NCBI GenBank assembly: GCA_025267735.1
Contig: CM046294.1
Coordinates: forward strand, 5,242,001 to 5,306,000
Direction of reading: 5' to 3'
Length of the DNA stretch: 64,000 bases
Origin: Mactra quadrangularis
Taxonomy: Eukaryota; Mollusca; Bivalvia; Venerida; Mactridae
Both the position numbers and the translations under genes were made by a program. Positions within the stretch are counted from its first letter, which is position 1. Each line of letters begins with the position of its first letter. The notes beneath the pieces are model-generated. The model did not search any database, was not told the DNA's origin, and saw nothing but the letters and a program-made list of their open reading frames with translations. This document shows, piece after piece, positions 15,101 through 27,100 of the stretch.

Positions 15101-18100
15101 AGCTCTTTTCTTGTAGCTCAAGGAAACGGCTTGTTATTTACGTCACAAACCAAGATGGTGGCCTGTGCCGAGTAACACTTTTGCAGTTATTGCAATTGCA
15201 TGTTTTCGGGGCTATTTCCAACTAAATAAGTCTTTAACAAGTATAATATCATTGCAAAAACATGTTTATATGAATAATTACAAATATTTATTAATTTCAA
15301 TTCATCTATAGTCAGTCAAACATAAAAACCAAATTGTCAGCAAACAGGAAGTCACACTACTGTGGAGACAGCCATTTTAATTTGTTAAAGCGCTCTCGGG
15401 TAGCAAAGATTTTTTTCGCTAGCTTTCGCTATGTATGGAAATGAAGGGATATCTTGTAGCAAGTCGTTTCCTATGATTTTGCTACGAAGTGATACCTAGC
15501 GAAATGCTTAGGCAACGTGCCCCAGGTTTGAATGTTTGGTATTCTGAGATTATTATATTCCATTTAAAATTACAGAACAGACTATATGCGGAATTCAAAC
15601 ATTTGGGTTTTCCCTGCAGTACAAACACAATTTCTCCGTTACTATGAACATATGTGTACAGAGGACAATAGGGTTTTATCTATGTTTCATGCTTTGCAGC
15701 AATAATGTGTAATTAATATTTTGTACTGCCCGACATGTATAGAACAACCCATAAATTGGAGTTCAGTATTAGGTCTATTAGCAACTTGTTTATACTTGTA
15801 TCAACAGTATGTGACTGAGAAATTGTTTTTATAAGTATTAAATGTAAAAGCTGTTGAAATTCTGGCAACTTGTCCAGTCTAACCAAAGCTTTGGGTCTTC
15901 CTTACTTTAGGCAGATCTGTTATGTACCTATCATAAATTTTGATGTTAGATATTGTGGTTAAAATTTTTAAAAGTAACACTCCATCAAGGATCACATTTC
16001 AACAAGAAAGCTGTTGAATGGATTGATCATAGCGAATAACCACATTAAGTGTATAAATGGTTAAGAACAGAAAAGTACAGTAAACTTATTCTGAAAAGTG
16101 CAAAGTACATACTCAGATAACGCTAGATGTATGCATTTTTTACATTGTTGTTCTTAAGCATTCATAGTTCTGTTTGAACATTTATTCAAATGAAGTAATC
16201 ATGAGGGTTAATTAATGGAGTTAGTATGAATATTAAAAAATGTCTCTTTGATGTTTAAATTTATTCATTCTTTTTATGATTACAGGTGTTCAAAGCTGGC
16301 CTAATGTTGTTAAAAATGATACTGACAGAATATATACCTAAACACAAGTAAGTAACTTGTATGATGTTGAAGAATTTTCTAGCGGTATTACATAATTATA
16401 AGGTTTATGTTTTAATCTATTTGATGATATTATGGTGCTTTATCATGGCTTGACATTAAGAGTTTTCTTATTGCCCCTGACAACCTATATTTGGGTCTCG
16501 GCAACTTTTTACAGCTTTTAAACTATAGGTTCATGCAATTAAAATACATATTATCCAACCAGGTAATTTGCTTTAAGAATCAATGTCAAGTCCTGCTTTA
16601 TGTACTTAATGTACTGGTTTATAGAAAACAGGCTGTAAATGAGATTTGAAGAGTAGGTTGCACTTATTTGCTGTTTGATTTTGTTTCACAATTTTGTTGC
16701 TTCAGCAGGAAAAGTGTATGGTTTTTTATACTTTCAGACTTGGAAAATCTGACACTGTCACAACTGTTGAGAAAACATTACCAAATTTACTTCATAAAAG
16801 TGGAGACACTGTAAGTAATGTTTGTATTAGTTTGATTGAAGCCACCCAGCTAGCTTAATTGGTAGTGTACAAATCTACTGATTGAGGGGTCATAGGTTCA
16901 ATTCCTTGGGGGCATATTTTTCGTGGAGCATTGTCATGAAATAATTTCTCCTTCCACTGATTCTAAGACATGTAGGTCTCTTGTCAGTCATTAAGTTCAG
17001 TGATTTAGCCTTTCCAAGAATGGTGAGTAGGTTGACTGACCACCATAAATTACCTATTCAATGTGTTGCTAGAGTGTTAAACCTACCCCCCAAAAAATTA
17101 TTTGTTTTATTTGTTTTACTAAAAGATTATTCAAGTATGTATGAATGTACATGTATTATTTGTAAAGTGTTGAAATACATTTATAAAGTTTTAAGCCAAC
17201 TTTCTAGTCACAGGCTTGGCTATTCCTTTGTGTTTAAGAACAGATCATTTAATTTCTATGTTCAATGAGACAGAAATTTCAGCAATAGAAATAGGCATGT
17301 ATTGGAACATAAAAATGAAAATGATAGTCATCGTAGAGATTTGTAATAGTAGGAATAAAGGATTTTATTTAGTTTAGTTTAATTCAATAATTTAGTTTAA
17401 ACCATTTTCGGACTAACCTTTCTGTGTCATCTATGAAATAAAGCATTATATGATAGGCAATTATAAAGTAGATGAAGTAGCTACCAACATGTCATGTAAA
17501 TATTATTATTATATATTTTGTATCACTATATATTTCAGGCACTCAGAAACAGAGATGATGCTAAGAATTTTATTTTTGAAATGGCACAAATGAGTGATGT
17601 AAAGGTATGTTGAATATTTTGATGTATTTTTTGTTTACTGATCTTTGTATGCAATATTTTCTATCTAAAAATTGTAGACATGAACTGTGATGTGGAAATC
17701 ATAAACTTAAATTCTGATTATAAAATTTCATAATTTTTGAATTCAAGATTTTCATTGTCCCTAAATCATATATCTGCATAGTTGCACAATACTTTTTGTA
17801 TGAGCTTCTTTAATATGCAAATTTTCATAATCTGTAAGATGTTTAATTTGCACCCAGTCTTTAATCAGTATGTCTAATTTTAGGGATACAAATCCCACTG
17901 GTCCAGCCGCCCAATGATTGTAGAATTTTGTCTTGGCGACTAGAACTAACATTTGATAGGCTCAGGTTAAGAATGGCATTTATCTCAGTACTAAGATTAT
18001 TAAGCTATATTTTGAGATCTATTTGTAAAATCAAAGCATTGACTTTGTGAATGGAAATGATTAATATAGAAGACTCAGATTATAATGTAAGATACTATTT

Positions 18101-21100
18101 CAGTCAACAAAATTAGGATATGAGGGGGGTTTATCCAAACAGATCCTTTTAAGAGCTAGCGCAATATCTCATTTGCAGAACTTTGGTTGCCGAAAAGAAA
18201 TTGTTGGTTGCTCGAACTAAATATGGTTGTCACGGGCAACCAGTAACTTACTAATTTTGTGGACTGCTATTTTTGAAACAAAAAGTTTTCACTGTATGGT
18301 TGGATTCCTAAGTGTATGGCTGGGCCTCTGAAAACTACCAGTTTGCCGCCAAATAAGCCCCTGGACAAAAGTGATCAATCTGTGAATCCCTGAATCAAGC
18401 AGTTAAGACGTTAGACTAGTAATCATTGGATAACCAACACCATGTTGGTTTGAATCCCATTGAAAACCTACCCAGTTGTTTCCTTGAGCAAGAAACTTAC
18501 TAGCTCAGTACTGGGGGACCAGGAAGTGGACGTGAAAAAGGTAAACCTAAATCTAATTTGTAAGAACTTGTTTCACAATCGAGCTATAATGAATTAGTAT
18601 ACCATATACCATGACCCCTGAATTACTATGAAATCTTATGTGTATATATTTCTATATATTCAGCCTACCATGGTTGTACCTCATGAGTGTGTCAAACCAT
18701 GGAAAGGTAATCTCGCACCAAGATTAGCTCAAAGTAGAACAGAAATTATTGAAACATTATATGAACAACTTGGTATTAAAGATGCTAAAAGGTAAACATT
18801 TTAGTAAATAAACATATTGTTAATTAAAAACATTTTTTTTTTAATTTCTGTGAAATCAAACACTTCCTTATGTAATCACATTATTATATTTGATATCATA
18901 CTTCTCTGTATGTCCTTTTGAATACTGAAATTATGGACAATTTTATTTTGACCTCAGACAAGTATTTTTTAAGATATCACTTGTCCGAGGATACGTAGAA
19001 AAACAAGGATTTCTGCACTCCCTGCTTCAACTATTTGACGTCACATGAAAGTTACAGACAGGCTATAGTCAGAATGTTATAAACAAGTGTATTCTCTCAT
19101 ATATTTGCTGCAGTCAAAAATAGGAAAAATAACGGCTACATTTCTTTGTCCAAAATGCCTATGTTAGCTAGTGAATTGTAATTGTTTATTCTAGATCCTC
19201 TTCATAATTTTGTTTTGCATATGACTAGGGCTGCTGCGAGTATCCAAGTACTTGGATATTCGCGATCCCAACAAGAAAACCGAGTACGAATATTCGGCAC
19301 TTCCGAAATCGTCGGATTGTGATCTATTGTATGAAAACATTAATTAACGTGATTTGTGCACCGCGCATTTTCAGCACACGTGAAAACCCTCCTTGAACCT
19401 CTAATATGATGCTGCAGACGGTTATGTTGAAAATGCAATAAAAGCTTCTGTAATTCTTCACTTATTTTTGTTATATTTATATGTATATTCATACATATAT
19501 GTGCTGTATATATGAATTCCTGTATGTTTTTTCATTAACCGGCAATTTGTGGTTCGTGGTTCTATTCATGAATCGTTCTACTTGAATCGTGGTTCAGATC
19601 GGATCGCCATATGCTCAATGAGCCCTACATATGACCTAGTTTACCACTAAACTCTAGTGCTCGAGTGCAGAGAATATAGAGTAAAAAAATGAATTCAAAG
19701 ACAATTTTGAGATTTTTAGGTATTTGTATAGAAAGAGAAACTAGTGAAAAGCAGGTGTGTGTTTACTGTTTTAGTTGTCATTGTAGATCAAGTGGCTATA
19801 TATCCTGATTAGAGTAATAGCTGTTGATTTGCTCAATGTCTCAGTAAAACTGATGGACAAAACATATGTGAGGCTTTGACACACTGTTAAAGTATCAAAC
19901 TATGTTCAAGTTCATGACTTTCTGTAACAATTTCTATCAATGATAAAACTGAGAGTAACATGTGAGGCTTTGATGCACTGTTAAAGTTACTAACTATGTT
20001 CAACTTCATGTCTTTCTGCCAGTTTCTGGAACAATTTCTAATAATAATGTACATGTTGTATATTTCAGTGGTTTGAATGTTGATAATATAATGAACTTCT
20101 GTGTGGTAGCATTACAACATACCTCAGCTGATGTAAGACTAGTAGCTGAGAGAATTGTTAAAGGTAAGTGATAGTATTGAACATTTAGTCACTCCAAACG
20201 AATGAAAAACTGTGCTAGAAACTCCTAGGTTAAGTCATTTTCCTCAGAAATAGACAGTGCAAGTTTGTTTGTCCATATCACCTTTATAGAACAATATTCA
20301 TGCAGATCTATAATTTATTGATTTTTATTTAATTAACAAGAGCCATAATACTTATAATTGCCTGTGATTGCTAATGCTGTTTTCCTTAAACTATAAAAAT
20401 GCCTTATGATGTACATCTAATGGTTTTGTTGCAAAAAAGTCAGTTTTTAAGAATTCCAGGTACTAAGAACTACTAGGATGAAGTGTTTTGCTCAAGGAAA
20501 CAAATGGGTTGATTTTTTAATGGTATTGGATCTAAAGCTCGCTATTCTTTGGCCACGTCCACTCCATTTCATTATTTAATTTACTTTTATATTCATTTTA
20601 GCTCTCTATAAAGAAGTAGGTCAACCTGTTAAAGATTATCTACCTCCTGATGATGAGAAAACACGTAAAAATACAATGTGGAGATTATTGTTTGAATATT
20701 TTGATAAAGTAGATGGTAAACCTAGTAAAAGTGATGTCAAGGTACTTGTTTATACATTTTCTTTCAACCCAGGTCAGTAGTGCAGTTGGTAGCATGCCTG
20801 AATTTCCTGAAAGGGTTATGGGTTTGAATCCTACATGGGAGGTTATATCTTTCCATGAAAATTTGACATAATATCAATTTTCCTCCATTAATAAGGTATA
20901 TGGAGAAGTTTCCAGCCTTGTGGAAGGCTAGGTGAGTATTGGCTATAGCCAATGATCCAGGAAAGCTAGGTAAGGTGCCCTGGACCCCAGTGCACCTAAA
21001 TGTGTTGCTATGGCGTTAAACTCAACATTTCCCTACTCTTTGTAGCTGCCTGGCTATCTTACTAGGTAGCACACAAGTCTACTGATCAAAGGGTCATAGG

Positions 21101-24100
21101 TTGGATGGCAGGGTGGAGCATATTTTATAGAGCTTGGTCATGATGTAATTCCTACAACCATTCTTCCTCCTACCTCTGATTCTAAACCATGTAGGGCAGT
21201 TGTCAATCATTCTCATGGAAGTATGCACTTTGTAACTGGTTAACAGGACTTGTTACATACACCCTTCCATGAAATTTTTCAATTATGTCAATTGTATAAT
21301 TTCAATAGAAATAAAAAGACACTGTTTTATAATGTTGTTATAGATTATACATTTTGTAAATGTATGATATCTAGATGAAAGCTACGCATTGATTAGTCGA
21401 CATGAAGGTCATCTAGACGTGACCTTCCATTGAGATAGTAGATATTCTGTATGACGATGCTCTACAGGATATCTGTTTACGGAAATTGTATTTTTGTATA
21501 CCTTGTACCTGAAATAATATGCTGAAAATATCCATTGTACTTATAGAGACAAAAAGCAGAAGAAGAAAACAGAAAACAACAAGAAATTGAAGGTTTACAG
21601 AAACAATTACAACAACTTAAAGATATGGCATCTGGAAAAGCTGTATGTTATATTTTATTCATAAATAATGTACATGATTTCACAGAAAATGATTGTTACC
21701 TCACTTTTACACATAATTCATTGTAAACTTTAATTTTGTTGAGTTTCTTTTGTTATTAAAGAAATTATGAATATTTAATTTGTCAACATACATCTTGTGA
21801 CATTGCAATACCTTCCTTGAAAAATTGTATTAGTATGTATAAAATGCAGCATTATCAGCACCATTTTTTTTCTGTATTTTTTACTGACTGTATTTTTCTG
21901 CATTTTTTATGCACTGTAAGTGTACAATTTATATGCTTAGTATTATTGTAGGTAAATTAATATAATTAGAATTACCTATCATGCATTACTGACCTAATCA
22001 CTTAAAACTATGTAAAAATATTATTCCTTTGAAACTGAACATGAAGTGTCTTTCAATTTCCAAGAGACTTGTTTGAGATTTTGTTGTTGTTCATTGTATA
22101 ACCCTTGATATCTATGATAAAATGTACGTCTTATTACTTGTTTATTGTTATTTCAGCCTGTTGATGAAAGTGTGCTGGACTCTAAGAAACCTAAGGTATG
22201 TTGTAGTCAGTTCTGATTTAAAACAATTTAGTTGATGTGGCAACTCAACAATTTATTACAATAGTTATTGTATTCTTAATAGTTACCAATCTCAAGTCTG
22301 CTCCTTGTCCCCCTTACATGTAGAAGGGGTTGAAGACTAGATTTCAGAAATGGTTCCGAGCTGTCTATGGAAAAATTGCTCGAAATAGTTCAGAGTCACC
22401 AGTGGAGAAATTGCTTGACTAAAGGTGTAACCACTTGGCCTTTGGGATGACATTTATTGTGGTTGTTATGAACTCCACCATTCTGAACTTGGCTGTACTA
22501 TAAAGTCATATTGCATAACCATTGAGTCAATATGACTCTACCAATTACCTATAGTTATTGAATAAAAGTTATTCATAAAATAAAAGTTCCATTGAAAATG
22601 CTTTAAGCTATTGCTGTGAAATTTCTTACTAAAATATGTAAGGGTGACTGTGATCACCGCTGCTAATACTTCCTCTGTGATTATCAAAACACCTATGGCG
22701 ATGATGATGGTGATATTGCTGATGATGATGATGTTGTTGTTGTTGATAAGGATGATGATGATGATGAAGGTGTTCATGATGATGGTAATTATGATGATAA
22801 CTATGATAATGGTGATAATAAGGGTGATGGTGATAATGATAATAATAATAGTGATTACTTTGGTCATTATGATGATGCATTCAGAACACCTCGACCTTTC
22901 ATGAATGAATAATCTCAGAAGTATTCATAGGGGGTCTACCCTGGTGGCTTGGTATTTTACTACCTACGCGAGGCGAAGCATTTAACGGTTATGCAAAATA
23001 GTTCTTGTAGTATACACACAGATCTTTGTCAAAACATATTTATATCTTATATATTGAACCAAATATATTGTTCAGCGATATCACTGAACTGTGTTATTTC
23101 AAATTTATGGACTAAAAGCAAGACTTCACTCACGATTGAGTATTTGTTTACTTCAACACTGGTAGTTTCAAAATGGCACTAAAATATGTCTGAGGTTATT
23201 TGTAGCGAATGACCGAGGAGTTCCGAATGTATGATGATTATAATGATTATGATAATGGTGATGATGATGAAGATGATAAAGGCAATTTTTATGATGATAA
23301 TGATGGTAATGATGATGATGATAAGAGTCTTACTGTTTATTTCCTATATTACAGAGAAATGCACAGAAAGCAGCTGCTAAACCTAAACATAAACAAGAAG
23401 CAGATGATGATGTATCTGTATATAACATGGATAAGTAAGTTTTTTATGAAATATTCTAATTTTTCATCTATCTTTAAACTCCAGAGTTGTGGAATTTCCA
23501 GTTTTTCCACTTGTCCATGAGCTTTGTGAAATCTTAAATCAACCTGTACGAGATCAAATGCACTTGTTCAAACATTCAATATTCAAAAATAAATGTTGAG
23601 AACTATGATAAAAAATCATCATCATAATCTTCCTGGTAAGGGACTGGAATCCAATCTGGATTGTACTATGCCCTGTGACTTTAGTACAATAGAATAATTA
23701 AAGATTATTATATATGTGTAAAATCATGAAAATGTAAAACAATGTTATTTTGTATTGAACAATTTATTTTATATTATTTCTGATTAAGTTTATGCATGTT
23801 TGTTTTTCATTTACAATGTATTAATTTCAGTGATAAACCTAAAAAATTGATGAAAAGGGGTTCTGTGCCTTTAGGAAGGTTAATAAAATATTTTGTGACA
23901 AGTTTGATATTGTTTTATGACAGCATTGTGTTCACTTTGATTAGAAATTTACCAGGGCTGTATGTACAATGTCGCGGGTTTAGTGCAATATGGTGGTAAC
24001 TCGCTAATTTCTTTTTTTGAGTTACAACTGATTTGTGCTAAACCCGTGATGTTTTATATGTATAAATAATGTGAGATACACATCTGCCCAAGTTGAGCAT

Positions 24101-27100
24101 TTGGTAGAGCATCTTGCCTTAAAACATCGAGGCGCATGTTTATGCTCAGCAGAGATTACTGTTATGTTGACCATTTAAACAGGGCTTTTAAAGCTCAATT
24201 AAAATATTCTACTGAAAAGCATGTATATAACCATTGCACTCGATGTTCTTCCATATATATATTTTACCTACTAGATATTTTTCTGTAATGCTAACTTGTC
24301 ACTTTCATGTACCTGAAAATATTATTACACAATACTATAGTTGACAATTTATTACCGTTGATTCATAGTAATTATCAATGGCAGCCCGCTACCACTGTTA
24401 ACACTGTTAATACATATATAATGTGTAATTCCATGGGTCAATGCAAAACAGAAAATAAAGAAGCATGTAGACTAGTTTTGCGCTTGCCAACCAAATGCTT
24501 TATAGTAAATGTTTAAAGAATTACATCACAGTATATGCTTCATGTTTTTATGTTGTAATTATCTTTTGTACTAGTCATAGATAGGGACTTGGGGAATCGG
24601 GGACGGGCCATTATCCAAAAAAAAATTGTATTGATTCATTATTTTTATAAAAAATTGGACCTGTTATAATGTTGAACATTCTACTCAGTTTTTTTACTTT
24701 TACTCTTTCGTATTATTTTCATTTTTTGATGTTAAAGTCTGACTTGAAAATTTTGATAGAAAAAAAATCTGGAAAATATCAAACTAAACATGTGTGTATT
24801 TGTCAAAGTTGCCATATGAAATAGATATAGTTCAGCTATTTTAGGTTTTCATATATGAAGTCTATGAAAATTTTATGAAATAAAAAACTTACCTGACTGA
24901 GTTTTTGTAATAGTTGAAATATTTGATGACTGATATAAATGTTGTTATAAATGATCATAAGTCAAGTTAAGTTATAAGGTTTAGTAGTAGTTTACATTGA
25001 CATTTTATCATTTCATTCATTTTATTACTTTTATTTTATTTTATTCATTAAGTGTAGCAATAACATGACCTACTTTCAATAGACTAAATTTCATACCAGT
25101 ACATTAAACAGGGTCGTTTGATCATATGTTCTCTCTGTATTTCAGTATTTGTATATTTTGTGGGGAGAAGAACGCAAGTTTTACAGAAGAAGGTCTTGAC
25201 TTACATTATTGGAAGAATTGTCCAATGTTAAAACGATGTGCCAACTGTAAACAGGTATGAGTTATAGAATTATTAATAAACAATACGCTGAAATAAGAAT
25301 AATTGTTGATGCAATATTTATAATGATTATAATGAAATTAGTGTATATTGTATATCCATGGATGAAAGTAATCAGGCATTGTCCTGAAGTTCTGGTATTT
25401 TTGTAATATTGAATTCAGACTTATCAGGCTTTTAATGGTTTTGAAATTTTACCCATTGTGTGTTACTCTATAAAATTCCATGGTCTGAGCTGAGAATCAA
25501 ACCAACAACCTCTACAGTCATAAGCAGAAACTCTACCACATCGCTATAAAAGCTAGCTTGAAGACAATGGAGTACAAGTTAAAGGTGTATTATGTATAAT
25601 ATAGATTATGGTGTAACAGATGCAATTAATAAGCCTTATTGAGTATATATGTATCTATAAAGTTATTTTTCAATAGGTTGTTGAGATAGCCAGTTATACA
25701 GATCATTTGTTAACAGAATGTGAAGCTAAATCTAACTACGCTAAATGTAATAGATGTACAGAAGCTATTACTAAACCTGAACATGAGCAACATGTGGCTG
25801 AGAAAGCTTGTAATGGTAGGTATACTTTGTACTGGTTTGCAGGCTCGGCAAAAGTTGAACTTTTACTGCAAAACTCTACACTTTATTACTGGACAGTTGG
25901 TCATGTGAAGTTCAAACTTTTTCAGGACCAAATCAAGTCTCACAGGGACAGAGACATTTTACATGGTTGAAAAATGTGTGGATGAGATAAAATCTTTTGC
26001 TGGACAGTCAGTCCTGTAAACCTGCAGGTCTAGACAGACCTTCTATTTATTACTGGATTTCTCTCTCTGTTTGCCATGTTTTGTGGTGACTGCTGGTTTG
26101 AATGTTCTGTAAGCTTGTAGAATGTAAATTAATTCTAATGATCAAATGATCAACCTGCAAATAATAGCAGGGTACACTTTAATATAAAATATCAGGAGCA
26201 TGTAAAATGTTAAAGTGTTTCTAGACAGTTATTGACAAACTGCTGAAGGTGCTCACAAAAAGCAGCTTACAAAACTTGAAATAAATACTTGTAAATATGG
26301 CAGGACACAGTCCAGATGACCAAATTCACATTATAATATGTCAAAATACTATTATACAAGAATAACATGCCTACAAAACAGGACAGGGTATACTTTAGTA
26401 GAATTTAAGAGAAGAAAGTAAGAAGTCCTCACAGCTTTAAGTAATGACAAACTGGCAAATGCACTAAACTCATGAAAGGGATATCATACCTACACACATG
26501 TGCAAACAGGCAGTCTGCCCAGGAAAATAGATTAGTTTAGAAATATAATGTGTTAATACATTACAAGGATGTGGAATTCCATTTTTTCCGCTTGTCCACA
26601 GACATGTGGGATGGAATTATTGACTTGTCTGCAGACATAAATGTACGAGTTGGACAAGTCCGGCAAAGAAATTCCACACCCCTAGTTAATACATTCATGA
26701 TTGTAAATAGTGTAAAATTTGAATGACTTGGTAACCTGCAAGAAAAATTAAATAGAATAGAGTATTTTATTCAACTTATGTCATTTTGACATCTTGTCAA
26801 GTACAATCACAATAATATGTAATGCATATCAAGTAATTAGCCGGATTTTTCAACGATAACAATTGCGGTTAAGTTTTTCTTTATCATATATTTCTGCCAT
26901 TTATTGTCAGATCTTTATGAAACTTCATACAATGATAACATACCATGTTATGAACAGAACTAGAAAGTAACCACAACTCTACCTGCCTTTATTATGGATT
27001 ATTTCCCTTTGTTATTTTTGCATTAAAGTTTTTTTTAATTCCGGCTTTAATGTGGTTTCCACATTACATTTCTTGTTTCATATAATGTATTAGTTCATGA

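Larger units (their letters stand above)
14093..20741 (+). other. CEP104: CEP104 TOG-domain exons
   Basis: Exons 10 to 17 encode the tubulin-binding TOG array, running from GEPEPMSEKDMREASAAIDV through AYSKTWSYRDDALL to DYLPPDDEKTRKN. The helical-repeat pattern and the conserved start (EPEP, AIDV, TWSYR) match the family. Introns here contain SINEs and a 402-bp hAT-like insertion, but every exon is intact. Confidence 0.85.

Noticed and set aside
22538..22904. Overlapping Ile-, His/Tyr- and Met-rich frames
   Set aside because: All come from a GAT trinucleotide repeat and are low-complexity in every frame.
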